Assembly: GCA_001592805.2 (NCBI GenBank)
Contig: CP051143.1
Coordinates: 124,001-188,000, forward strand
Length of the DNA: 64,000 nt
Direction of reading: 5' to 3'
Source of the DNA: Peltaster fructicola
Lineage: Eukaryota > Ascomycota > Dothideomycetes
The position numbers were made by a program, and so were the translations under genes. Numbering within the stretch: the stretch's first letter is position 1; each line of letters begins with the position of its first letter. Under the pieces are notes generated by a model that saw nothing but the letters and a program-made list of their open reading frames with translations, was not told the DNA's origin and made no database searches. Below are positions 44,136 to 55,157 of the stretch, piece by piece.

Positions 44136-45043
44136 GTCGGTCGGTATAGATTGGTCTAAACGAAGTAATGTCAGTAGCGTCGTGCCGGTACTTCAGATTG
44201 ATGTCATACAATGCTCGAGAAATCGTCGTTCAAAGAGCAGAAGTAGCGGGAGCTGTTGAGTACGATCGATAGAAGGATTTCAATGTTCAAGAAATATAGC
44301 TAATGAGTGAGACAGTGTGCATTATATCGTGCCCGAGCTCATAGCAGCAAGATCAACACTACGTCATGCTGCACGCATTATTCAATCAAGGCGCGGTAGG
44401 ATAGGCTCGCGTTAAGCCGCTGGAAACATGGACATTTGTGAAGATAAAGAAGCATCTTACTTCTCTCAAGCAGCATCCTGTCATACGCGATCAATGTGAC
44501 GCGATCAATGTGACGCGATCAATGTGACGCGATCAATGTGAACAATGCTGAGCTTGAGGAGTGGCTTCGGGATCCATTTACGATCATACATCACTTCGTC
44601 CTACGCTCGACAAGCTGGTAATTATGTGGACGATCTGATTAGCAGTTCTTCGTACATACATTCTACATTATTTGGCACAATGATACTGTCTCCCCAAAGC
44701 GCTGAAGTCGAGCAAAGTGAAAGACGACTCCTATCACCAAGGATTCCGAAGACATGCACAGCGTCCTCCGTGACAACCACCACGGTGTGGGTATGCCAAA
44801 TCGTCTCAAGACCTGCAGCTATAATTCTAGGTCCAGAAACAGCAGACCGCTGTCCCACGCTTGTGCCATGTCAACAATCGTCGTAATCAAGAATCCAAGT
44901 ACGCAATATGGGTATCGTGCTTCCGTTTGGTCAGGCCTAACCGTTCATGAATGCCATAACTCTGGCGTATGCGGTCAACCAAAGACAGAAGCCAGGGAAT
45001 GCCTTCCGAGTCGTCTACCATTCCTTGTCCCGCGATGCTTAAA
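44136..45043. other. Intergenic stretch with a 14 bp tandem repeat
   Basis: 908 bp between minus-strand genes. The tandem repeat at 44486-44541 is listed separately. Plus-strand frames up to 113 codons show no family pattern. Confidence 0.4.
44486..44541. repeat. Tandem 14 bp repeat, four perfect copies
   Basis: The unit CGCGATCAATGTGA is repeated four times head to tail without mismatch. It is noncoding and lies about 350 bp upstream of the small mitochondrial gene's start. Each unit contains GATC and the half-palindrome CGCGATC. Confidence 0.95.
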
Positions 45044-46126
45044 CTATGATCCATAGTAGTCAGGGTAGTCTTCGAGGGGACCAGATGTCGCACTCATGCG
45101 AAACTTGCTTTCAGCTGGAGTTGTTGCAGGTGGCTCCGTGATCACGGGCACCTTCTCGTCGTCGAATCTGTTCACGACCTCCGGTGCTGTTGTAGGATCG
45201 ACTCGGTCGGCTGGGACCAGGTCAGATTCAGGCTCAGATCTTTCCTCGGCGTATCTCTCCACTGGTGCCTTTTCCTTTGGGTATGTGGATTGGACTGCCT
45301 CCTCTGTGTATCTGCTGTGAGCCTTTTCTTCTGGGTATCTGCTCTGAGCCTTCTCATCTGGATACCTGTTCTGAGTCTTCTCGGCCGGGTACTCGGTCTT
45401 GGCCGTATCTTCTGTGTATGGCGGTACTTCGGACTCTTCTGCTTCAGGCTCGACTGCGGTCTCGGTGGTACTGATAGGAGACTGTGCGTGGGCTGGACCC
45501 GCCGTCCTCTCCGCGATAGTCGGCGATTGCGCGGTCTTCTGACTATTAGGAGCGGCAATGTCACCTGCACTTTGTTAGCCGTGTTCGTTTTGTCAACACA
45601 ATGCCCTTACTGATCGGCCTCTTATCCTCCTCCTTCCCGGCACTGTCTTTTACTGGTTCCGTCTCGCCCGCCTTGTTCACACGTTCTGCCACGCCTTCTT
45701 GCTCAAGTGCTGACACGGCCGCAGAGTGTGGCCTGTCTGTTCGGAACGTGGGAGGTTCTGTTGGAGAGACGTCTGCAGCATCGTTGTTCATGGCTTCTCT
45801 CAATCGCTGGATCGCGGGTGGTGCCCGTGATGCCTGCATCGATGTCTTCGCCGGCGCTGGCGCTGGCGCAGGCGCAGGCGGACTCTGAGAGATCTCGGCC
45901 GTCCTGGCACCGGCTACGGCTGGTGACCTCTTCTCAGGCGTCGCATCTGCTGTGCCATATCTACTACGCTGCAGCTCTTGTGGTGTCTTGAACGAGGACT
46001 CTTGTCGCTTCTTGCTCTTGAAGATCTTGGAAAAAACGTCCTTCAGCTTGTCCAGGAAGGACTGGGCTATCGTGCCATCAGCTAGTGTTGTCTTGTCGCT
46101 TTTGTTGACCTACCGCCAGATGACAT
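45044..46126 (-). CDS. Orphan protein with tandem 9-10 residue YPxEKAQSR repeats
   Basis: Exons 46126-46114 (13 nt, MSSG), 46066-45611 and 45564-45044 give about 324 residues; introns are 47 nt (GCTGATG branch) and 46 nt (GGCTAAC branch). An earlier acceptor at 46082 would make a 32 nt intron, which is too short to trust. After a helical basic segment (QSFLDKLKDVFSKIFKSKKR), the centre is low-complexity with a PAPAPAPAPA run. About residues 205-260 are a tandem array: TEYPAEKTQN, RYPDEKAQS, RYPEEKAHS, RYTEEAVQS, TYPKEKAPVE, RYAEERSE. The tail is acidic and ends DYPDYYGS. I do not recognise the family. The amphipathic helix suggests membrane or organelle contact, but this is inference. Confidence 0.75.
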
Positions 46127-46749
46127 GTCGTCCGTCCTCCTCTAAGCACCCACAACAACGACAATCGTAAAGCAAAATGCGCTCAATCGAAGGTCAAAAA
46201 GGATGATGAATTAAGAATGCGATATCGACAGGAGAGCTAGATTCATGAAGCCAAACGCACAGCGGCGCAGCCACGCGCAGCAAGCATAGCACGGCGTGCT
46301 ATCAAATGTCAGACAACGTGCGCCGAAGGATCAGCTCTAGTTGGGAGGTTATTCTACTTTGCGACAACGAAGCGTGGCACGGGGATCATCACTTGCTTGC
46401 GTGTGCCTCTAGTCATTCATCGCGAAAGCGCTTAGGGACCGTGAGTGGCCTCTAGGATCGCGGAAGGTTGACCTGATGCAGGGTAAAATGAGGTGTCGTT
46501 TAATCTCGGGCGAGGTGCAAGGCTAGGCGACTCCTATGTATAACACCACATCATCCGCAATTACAACGCCAATGTTTCTTGCATTGGTCGCCAGCAGTGT
46601 CCCAGCTCTTGTAGAGGCACGCACGTCGTCAGCTCATACCGGCTGGCACAGAGGAGGCTGGAACCAACAGCGCTTGTTGGTGTACCACGGTCAGCTGCTG
46701 CGGCAGCAAGGCTGTAGTCGCTGACTCGCACGCTGCCACTGCGCGCGTG
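46127..46749. other. Promoter of the repeat-protein gene
   Basis: 623 bp. A 62-codon plus-strand frame at 46536-46724 has a hydrophobic start but is not supported further. Confidence 0.35.
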
Positions 46750-47928
46750 TCAATATTCCATTGCTTTTCTGACTGCATCGTACACCCTCGTCACATCAGG
46801 TATGTTGAACTTCTCGTAAGCCAATCCAGCATGTGTTGTCCAGCCAGCTACCCTTTGCACAGGCGCCTCGAGCCTCAGAAAGCATGCTTCTTGTACTGTT
46901 GCAGCTACTTCGGCACCAACTCCTGCATTGATCATGCTCTCGTGCACAACGATGCACCTCCCGGTCTTGTTGACAGACGAGATGACACTCGGCCGATCCC
47001 AAGGATAGATAGTCCTCAGGTCAATCAACTCGACTGAGCACCCGAAGTCTTTCTCAGCCGCAGCAATGGCTGCGGAACATGCATACAGCAAGGTGCCATA
47101 CGAGATGATTGTCACATCCTTGCCTTCCTTAAGTACTTCTGCCTGGCTCAACGGCAGTGTGTATGATTCTGCAGGCACGTATTCGACAGCTGCGCGATAA
47201 AGGATTTTCGGCTCCATGAAGATCACTGGATCATTCGACTGTATTGATGCCAGTAGCAGTCCTTTTGCTTGCAGTGGCGACCTAGGTATGACGACCCTCA
47301 TGCCAGGCACATGTGTGAACAGACTTTCGGGCGACTGCGAATGATACAGAGCGCCATGGCCTACACCCCCGGTCGGCATTCTGATCACTAGTCCACCACA
47401 GGCCTGCCTCGTGTTCGTGCCTTCTCTGTAGCGGGCCTTTGCAGCCTCGTTCACGATCTGATCGAATGCCGGAAACACATAATCAGCAAACTGAATCTCA
47501 GCCACCGGACGCATGCCTTCCTTTGCAGCACCAATGGCGAATCCAACAATGCCCTGCTCCGTCAAAGGCATGTTGAAGACACGATCACTGCCAAAATCGG
47601 TTGCCAAATTCATCGAGCAACGGAACACACCACCAAATGCCACATCCTCGCCAAAGAAGATGACATTCTGGTCTGCTCGTAGCGCAGAAGAGAGCGCAGA
47701 GTTGATGGCTTGGAATAAGTTCAGGCGACTTGCCGTTCCGTTGCGAGCTGTATCTGAAAGCTCTCGATGTGCCAGTGCTGACCTTGAAGTGTGATGCAGT
47801 ATTGGAGTCGTGCCGAAGTCTGTTGGTACATTGAGCCGTGCTGTGGCTGGATGTGTTGCATATGGCCGTTGCGTCTTGAAGAATCGTGCCCCGCATGGCC
47901 TACCAGGTGTGCGAGCTATTCGATGCAT
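46750..47928 (-). CDS. Branched-chain 2-oxoacid dehydrogenase E1 subunit beta, mitochondrial
   Basis: Intronless frame, 392 residues. The first 60 residues are Arg-rich and nearly acid-free (MHRIARTPGRPCGARFFKTQRPY), a mitochondrial presequence. The transketolase-like core shows NLFQAINSALSSALRADQNVIFFGEDVAFGGVFRCSMNL, VFNMPLTEQGIVGFAIG, AEIQFADYVFPAFDQIVNEAAKARYR and the C-terminal VHESMINAGVGAEVAATVQE plus VAGWTTHAGLAYEKFNIPD, all diagnostic of the E1-beta of branched-chain, rather than pyruvate, dehydrogenase. It forms the alpha2beta2 heterotetramer with the E1-alpha encoded at 27065-28501, also on the minus strand, feeding acyl groups to E2 lipoyl domains in the matrix. Confidence 0.96.
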   Translation of the reverse strand: MHRIARTPGRPCGARFFKTQRPYATHPATARLNVPTDFGTTPILHHTSRSALAHRELSDTARNGTASRLNLFQAINSALSSALRADQNVIFFGEDVAFGGVFRCSMNLATDFGSDRVFNMPLTEQGIVGFAIGAAKEGMRPVAEIQFADYVFPAFDQIVNEAAKARYREGTNTRQACGGLVIRMPTGGVGHGALYHSQSPESLFTHVPGMRVVIPRSPLQAKGLLLASIQSNDPVIFMEPKILYRAAVEYVPAESYTLPLSQAEVLKEGKDVTIISYGTLLYACSAAIAAAEKDFGCSVELIDLRTIYPWDRPSVISSVNKTGRCIVVHESMINAGVGAEVAATVQEACFLRLEAPVQRVAGWTTHAGLAYEKFNIPDVTRVYDAVRKAMEY

Positions 47929-48288
47929 AGTTGTGTCATCTCGTTGATCCGATCTTGTGGTCTTGTATAGAGAACAATAGAGGTGGAGGTGTGGTCGCTT
48001 GCCCTCGGCTTAAGAAACGAGGTGCACATCACGAAACGGCTTAACTTACACACGGTCACAACCAGACGAAGACCGTCCCACGAGGTACACGACAATTTTT
48101 CAGCTGTCTTTAGGTGTTCATGGTATGTTGTCTTGTCAGGCTCCAGCTTCTTAAGCAAGTCCTGACTTCATTACGCATCGTACACATGCGTGCAGTTTTG
48201 ATCAGAAGCTGTTTCTTAGGAATACACCTCCATTCGTTCATGCTATCAAGCTCGATCGTAGAGGAATGCCACTACGATATCCTCACAC
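47929..48288. other. Promoter of E1-beta
   Basis: 360 bp between two minus-strand genes; no supportable frame. Confidence 0.4.
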
Positions 48289-48773
48289 TCATGCTGCAGG
48301 TCCGCTGCCTTGCTTGTTTGGGCTGCCACCACCACTGCTTCTTGCTCTTGATCCCTGGGAGGATTTGCTCTCTGAAGGTGATGCACCTGCGTCGTCCTTC
48401 TTGGACTTGGAGTCTCCTAGATGTGTGTTTGCAGGGCTGTTGTCCAGCGCAGCTGGTGACTGTCGCAATCTCAGCTAAATGCTTTCGATGTCCTACATCG
48501 CGTACTCACCTCCTTGCTCTCTGCTGCTCTTTGCTCCTCCGGTCTCGTCTTGTCTGCGCTGAAGGCTGCCTCCTCAGATGCTGCAGCGTAGTCGGAACCA
48601 GACTTGCTGTATTCTGTAGGCTCAGCCTTGATGCTGTCCTTGTCCTGGGCATCCTTGCGTGGGTATGAACGAGTGGCAGTCTGATGCAGGCAACGCGAGC
48701 TGTTGACGACCGTGCGAGAAGCAATTACATTCTGTCTGGCGAAAAGTGCCTGACGTCTTGCGATTGAGAACAT
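48289..48773 (-). CDS. Small mitochondrial-type protein of unknown function
   Basis: Exons 48773-48510 and 48459-48289 with a 50 nt intron (GTGAGT, CTGAG branch, GACAG) encode 144 residues. The N-terminus MFSIARRQALFARQN with RCLHQTATRSYPRK is a clear mitochondrial presequence pattern. The next stretch (KDSIKAEPTEYSKSGSDYAAASEEAAF) matches a fungal family of short mitochondrial proteins that I recall only as hypothetical. The second exon is Ser/Gly/Lys-rich and ends GSGPAA. The acceptor at 48460 was chosen because it keeps the frame open to the stop. No catalytic motif. Confidence 0.7.
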
Positions 48774-49246
48774 AATTGCTGGACAGGGTTGATCGTTGGA
48801 GCTATAGTCGTAGCTTGGTCGTAGAGCTCGAGGATGGCAGCTGGGTTTCTGACGCTCCTTCGATACTAGGCTGAAAAGCGTACTTCGTTATGTCCGTGTG
48901 AGAGACGAAGCAGGTAAGTTGAGCTGTCAAGAGTGGAAATATGGATGGAAGATGAGGCGACGAACGAATGTCATGAGATCAATGCGCGATCGTGGAATCT
49001 TGAGCATGATGTCATTTGTTACACTTCACCTCATGTTCGGGACGTCACTTGTGCATTGAACAAGTCTTAGCAGATCACCTCACATCATCGCCAGTGGGTA
49101 TTCAAGCTCGTGTATTGCAGACAGCGAGCTTCAGGTAGGATCTCTGCTGCTCTCACAGCAATATCAAATAATGAATGCAGTCTATTGCGAGCCATAGGTA
49201 ACTCCAGCGTTTAGCATCGAAAGACCACTAATCCTACCACAGCACT
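48774..49246. other. Promoter of the small mitochondrial gene
   Basis: 473 bp between minus-strand genes; nothing distinctive. Confidence 0.4.
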
Positions 49247-52227
49247 TCAGCGACCATGGTTGAACATCTTCGACCATTCCTCGATCTCCCGTAGTGACTG
49301 GGCAGACACAGTAGGACGAGTTCGCTGCAAGGCCTTTGTGAAATGAGACGTCTTTAGCTGGAGATCAACCTCGATATCGCTCTGCGTAAGAGCATTCTCC
49401 GTCGCCCATGCAAGCACTGCTTGACCACACAAGCTCTTCAGATCCGAGCCTGAGAAACCCACTGTCAACCTCGCAAGCGTATTGAAGTTGAATCCGGGCA
49501 CAAGATCTTCGTCCTTGATGAACAATCGAAGGATTTCCGCTCTTTGCTGCTCTGCAGGTAACCTGAACAAGACCTTGTGCGGCAGACGTCTCAGGAAAGC
49601 ATCATCAAGATCTGCTGGTCGATTCGTGGCGACAACGACGAAAGGACGCTTCTTGTCTGTCGCAATACCGTCCATTTGCTGCAGGAACATTGTCAGCGAC
49701 GACCGTTCCCAGCTCTTGTCACATGGCGTGCGCTTTCTGAAAAGTGCATCTGCTTCGTCGATGAATAGGAGGCAAGGGCTCAACTTGGTGGCGAGTGTGA
49801 AGGAAGCCTTGATAAGCTTCTCAGTCTCGCCTACCCACATGTCTGCGATCGAGCTAGGATCGACAGCGAGCATGCAGGCATTTTGATCAGTAGCCATGGC
49901 TCGGCACAGATGTGTCTTGCCCGTACCTGGTGGACCATAAAACATAGCCCCGTTGATGTTGAGTAGCTTGAGCAGCTTCTCCGATTTGCTAGTCGTCTTG
50001 AGCCTGAAGAGGGAGATCAGCTGTTTGATGGTGTCCTTGGTCTCTGCATCAATGATAACGTCGTCGTAGGTTGACTTTAGAGTAGACGGCTTCACAACGC
50101 AGCTCAATAATCGAGACTCATACTCGTTACAAGTGCGGCGCACTTTATCGAGCTTCTCGTCGAATTTCTTTTCCTCTTCAGTCTTCTTCTTGATCTCCTT
50201 GCTGCGTTCAATCTGCTCGACACCGCCAAGCACATCAGAGAACTCAAGGTTGCCCTTCGCCAAAGCACAGCCAACGATCTGTCGTGCAGCCTGGCGAATC
50301 TCATTGTCCGTCCATTCTTCCCTGCTCAAGGCTGTCAGGACCTCGGTATCCATGTCTGACCAATTGGCAGACGGCTCGAGCCAGGATAGCTCTGCCTTTG
50401 GATATCCATGACGAAGGTGTCTCTTGAGACGCTGTATCTTGTAGCCCATTGGGGAATCGGCAGGACCGGGTTGGAGAGTGTCGATCTTTTGTACGGTCTT
50501 CAGTTCGAACAGAGCGGAACCGTCGATTTCGAGATCGTTCATGAAATTGCTCAACTTATCGTCGGTGGACTGCCAAGGATTGATCGTGTCTTCGTCATCT
50601 GCGCTATCGGTCTTGAAGGGATCCTCGTTGCTGACAGCAGTCAGTAGTAGTATGGCCTTTTGTCCAACCTTTCGATAGGACTTGATGTATGTCCTCAAGC
50701 CGAAGAAAATCCTCTCGGCAGCATCGTCTTTGAGTAGACGATTGATGTAGCGAAGCTGCACTATGACGGGTGGTTGCGTAGCGAGGGACTTCGCCTTGAC
50801 CGTATCGTCTTCTGGTTCTGGTTCCTGTCCGGTAATGAGATACCTCAATGAAGCAGCACCACGGCTCTTAGCCTGTTTGTACTGGACCTGGTCACCCACT
50901 GGATCGAAGTAGCGTGTTGCAAGCGGGAATGAGCTTGTCTTGACGTCGTAGTAGTAAGGGTAGTAGCTGTCCATATTATTGTTCTCATCCTCCGGCGTGG
51001 CTGGGTCTGTCTCAGACTCATCGTCTGAACTTGACTCATCTGCCTTGGAGTCCTCGTTCCCTCCTTCGATGCTCTTCTTATCTGAACCAGCACCTTCAGT
51101 CTTGAGGTCAATAGTGGCTTTGGCATCTGCCGGCTTTGTCTCGTTGGAGGCAACCTGGGATGTAGCCGGCTGTGCCTGCAGCTGTAACACCTCGACCTGG
51201 TCAGCGTCGACCGCTTCGGTCTGCGGCGTACCACTGCATTGGCCTTCCAGAGTGTCTTTCGCGGCAGTGGATCGTGCTACCGCAGCATCGGTAGCGTCGG
51301 ACTCTGCTTTGGCTTGTGTGCTCTCATCAGCGTTGTCATTCTTCTCGGATGGTTTGGAGTCGACGGCAACCTTTGATTCAGCTTGCGCGGGCTGCTCCTC
51401 GATGATCTTCTCAGCAGCTTCTCCTTTTCGGCCTTGTCCTCGGCCTCTTTCTTCTCCTCTGCTATCTTGTCAGCAGCTTTCTTCCTAGCCTTCTCCTCGG
51501 CTTTGTCTTTGACCCTCTTTGCTTTCTCTTTGGCGGCCTTCTTCTCATCCTTGGCCTTCTTGGCAGCGCGCTTTACACGACGTTCTTCTTCTTCGATCTT
51601 CTCGGCCGCCCTGTGTTCGACATGGAAGTCTGCAGCCAGGTCCTCAAGATCCTCAGGGTCGAGTACGAGCAACTTTGTGGCAAGATCCTTCGCCACCTGC
51701 ACAATTGCGGCATCAGCATGACAGAGAGCTTCCACCGACTCGACCTTGATCACAATGCCTGTAGGCTGTTCGAACGCAGTGCCTTCGTCGCCGATGCTGA
51801 CCGTTGGTGCGATCGTGTGCTTAAATGACGTGTAGACCTCCTCCTCAAGCTGGTATGTTGGCAACTCTGCTTGCTGCGATTCCTTGCCAGCCTCGCCGTC
51901 GTTCGATGCTGAGGAGCTCACGGGAGTCATCGTGGCGGTCTGACAGTCGATGTCGGAGGCACCATCTTCTTTCTTGCTTCCCGATACCTTGACAGCATCA
52001 TCGAAGAGTGCTGATGTGCGCTTGGAAGTGGTTTCCTCGGCACTGTTGGCAGCTGGTGTAGTCTTCTTGATCACAAGCCCGGAGTTGATACTAGCGAGCT
52101 CTTGTTGCGATTTGATACACTTGTGCTGAAACCATTGTGGTATGGCATAAGGCTTGATGATCTTCACCTTCTTCTGATCCTTCTCCTCAACTGCTGGTGC
52201 AGTTGCTGTTGCGTCCTCGCCTGTCAT
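49247..52227 (-). CDS. Coiled-coil AAA+ ATPase, frame interrupted
   Basis: The C-terminal part (frame to 49247) has a complete AAA+ module: GAMFYGPPGTGKTHLCRAMA (Walker A), PCLLFIDEADALFRKR (Walker B), VVVATNRPADLDDAFLRRLPHKV (sensor 1 and arginine fingers) and GFSGSDLKSLCGQA. It is closest in type to the meiotic/Msp1-like clade of AAA ATPases. The N-terminal part (from ATG 52227) has PYAIPQWFQHKC and a long Lys/Glu/Ala coiled coil (KKAAKEKAKRVKDKAEEKARKKA). The two parts are in different frames; the change is near 51412-51424 at ...EKEK/AAEKIIEEQP..., and one extra base would make the coiled coil continuous. No GT-AG intron is visible there. Substrate unknown; remodelling of membrane or nucleic-acid-bound proteins is inferred. 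Confidence 0.85.
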
Positions 52228-52791
52228 TGTGTCGAGATAGCTGTAGATTAGCGCTAAAGACGATGAAAGTAAGGGATGAAGATTGGTGGTGCAGGTCGCG
52301 AAGAATGATATATTGACATGTGTTTCGGCACCGACCTTTTGACTGCATTGCTTACTGCAGACGAAGCGAGACGACTCTATGGCTGTGCTGCCTATCCTGC
52401 CTGATAAGTATCCACATTACAGCGACCAGACAGCTGTATGGGTGCATGCGGTGTCTGTAGGATGAACTTTAGTATGCGGCCTCGCGTGGAGTCACACACG
52501 GCGGGTCCCTGTTGGAGCCTGAAGACACGCCACGCAGGGTCCCCAATGGCGCAGCTCAGCTCAATCTGTGGCGGTCAGCAGCAGCAATATAGTCACCGAC
52601 CAGCATTTTCAGCTGTGTCGTCATATGCATTTGAGGAAGTGAGCGAGATGAGATTATTGTGCTCTGGGTAGGTAGATTCTTTCAATCCCAAGGTGATGTC
52701 GAGATGTGGATCCGTGACTACGGGCGCCTTCCATTGTAATTCATAGATTCATGCCGTGTGTCTCTTTCGATGACAGGACGACATCGAAGGA
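52228..52791. other. Promoter of the AAA gene, 3' flank of the Hsp70-like gene
   Basis: 564 bp. Three plus-strand frames of 74-77 codons are unsupported. Confidence 0.4.
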
Positions 52792-54857
52792 CTACTCTAC
52801 TACTTTGTACATCCGATTGCCATCATCAGCTGTAGCTGCAGTAGGTAGTGCACCAGCTGGCACCCATTCGATCTGGATTTGCTCGTGCTCTTTGCTCAGC
52901 AGTCGATCCTTCGCCCAGACCTGGAACTGCAAGCCAACACCAAGCAGTAGACGGACCTCGAATTGCCCAGTATAATATGGCTGCTTCATTTGGTACCAAT
53001 GTCGATTCTTCATTTTGAAGTCTTGCACGTTCAGCTCGAACTCAACTTCGCAGATGATGCGAGCACTTTGTTCATGAATATTCCTTGGCAGTCTATCTGC
53101 TTCGGCCGTCGACATGGCGATCCTTGTCCTCCATGGTAGCTTCTCTTCACCCATCGAAAGGCGCATCTGATACATCTGACTGGCGCCTTTCTCCAGATCG
53201 AGCACTTCTCCCTGTTCGTGGTCAGCATGAAGGTACTGAGGAGGTCATTCTTACCCTCTTTATGATCCAGGTGATTTGGTCCGCTGCCCACTGACGCTGG
53301 TCGTACTGATCTCTGACCAGAGGCTGCCCGACATGTAATGCCGGATCGTATGGCTGACGACTCACGATGCCATAACTGACTGGTGAGCACCGCTTGGTCA
53401 GATATTTCCTCCCACCTTTACACGACTGGATTCGAGCAGTAACCAACCCGTGCACCACCGCCAGTTGTCTGCGAACCGGTCAGTCAGGCTGAGCATCCAC
53501 GGGACGAGGCATACGGCTCTCCAGCTATCAGGAAACGCATGTTCTTGGCATTCCTGAATGCTACACCAGCACCTTTCTCATATCTGGCCCGGATCCTTTG
53601 TTGCACATATGCCGAATTGCTCAATCCTCCAGAGAGCACTAAGAACGACTGTACAGGTCAGACGATATCTGGACTATAACATCAGAACACTTACGATGTT
53701 CTCTTTGGGGCTCTTGCTCTGCACGATGTGTAACTGGTGGTCGATCAATTCGCACAGCGTCTCAATCTGACCATCGAATGTGGACTGGAGGTCGCTTCTA
53801 TCACGATATCAGTGACAGATTGCAGCCCTTCCGGGTTGACACTTACAACGAGAGGACGACCTTTGAGTCGTGAATACGTGCGTCGTCTGAGCTATAACCA
53901 GGCGCCAGGCCTGGCACAGGCAAGAGGAGATCTGATCTATCCGCGTGCTCACTCCCAAGAGAGCACTTGAAGCGCATAAAGTCTTGCTGTGTCATCCTCG
54001 CAGCAACTAAGTCCAAGTCATCTGCGAAAGCAGGCCTCACACGAGCCAGGCGTTCGTGTATCAAGTCCTGGACCTTGAAGTCGATGATGGTCGATCCAAC
54101 TGCTTGTCCCTCAGCCCAACTGAGTGGAATCAACTCCATCTGTCCAGCTGCTGCCGATTTTACCTTCAGTACGTTGAGGTCCGTGGTACCTCCACCGATG
54201 TCGCACACGAGAAACACATCACCGACCTCCAGAGACTGCTTTGACGTGTACACAGCCGCAGCCTCAGCCTCCGTCAGGTATATCGATGCCCGCTCTTTGT
54301 TGAGCTGACCGAAGCCGGCATGTTTGATTGACTTCTCGATCTCTGCGATCATAGCAGGGTCCTTCCATGTGGTTGGCACGCTGAAAACGTACTCAGTACG
54401 CTTCTGCTCGAAACGTGGCATGGTCTCCTGGAAGTACCTGTTGATATACTTGTGCAAGCAGGAGAGATAGTCTCTGAACCAGGTCCTGGCATCTTGCATT
54501 GAAGGGCTATCTGGAGAGGCATCTTTGTAGTCGGGATCGAGGTACAGCTTGAAGAGCTCGTTGAACTCGAACTTCTCGTCGTCCGGATTACAGAGGAAGC
54601 CCCAGGCAGCCAACTCACCAGTCTGGCCGTCGTATGAGACACATGTGTCGACTTTGTTGCGCAGCTCATGACTGAGCCGACCTGGCCAACGCTGTATAGT
54701 CTTCGGGTCTGGCCAGTCGGGACCTGACGACCATGCCACGCCTAGACAATGTCAATCTCGCGCAAGGCTGAGGTTTGGTAGACCTCTCACCAGTGCATGT
54801 CATGCCAAAGTCAATGCCTACCACTACATCAGGCTCCCATTGCTGTGCGGACATCAT
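52792..54857 (-). CDS. Hsp70-family protein of the divergent fungal (HSPA12-like) type
   Basis: Six exons (54857-54791, 54741-53847, 53797-53695, 53648-53515, 53468-53255, 53211-52792) with introns of 43-49 nt make a 610-residue protein. ATPase motifs are in order: VVVGIDFGMTCTGVAWS (phosphate 1, split by intron 1), RTEYVFSVPTTW, VGDVFLVCDIGGGTTDLNVLKV (phosphate 2) and SFLVLSGGLSNSAYVQQ (adenosine). The C-terminus lacks the canonical Hsp70 substrate-binding domain and EEVD; it instead has a beta-rich region (FEVRLLLGVGLQFQVWAKD). Such proteins are numerous in filamentous fungi and their clients are mostly unknown. All junctions keep frame. It is upstream of the AAA ATPase on the same strand, which may be coincidence. 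Confidence 0.9.
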
Positions 54858-55157
54858 AGACTGTCGACACCAACCGGCCTTGGACGCGGTTGGAGCTTTA
54901 TCGAAGCTGCAAATAGAGGTGAGTGCTGTCTATGAGATGCAGGATGCATCTGATCACAAGGTTTAAGCCACATTGACTCAGCTCCGCGCATCAGCCTTGT
55001 GTGCGAGATACCAGCACCGCGCGATGGAAAATCGGTCTGCTATCAATGCTATGACATGGCTTCTAGACGGTACAATGAGCTATCAAACGCAGCCGCCCAG
55101 CTTCGATTGAAAAAATACATTCGGCACTAAACCAACAGATGCCACCATTTCAATGCA
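54858..55157. other. Promoter of the Hsp70-like gene
   Basis: 300 bp between two minus-strand genes; no feature beyond this. Confidence 0.4.

Noticed and set aside
46536-46724. Possible small secreted protein with hydrophobic N-terminus
   Set aside because: 62 codons, no cysteine pattern and no family; composition fits chance in an intergenic region.
51383-51721. Plus-strand Ser/Phe/Ala-rich frame of 112 codons
   Set aside because: Antisense of the Lys/Glu/Ala coiled coil; such frames arise mechanically from repeated codons.
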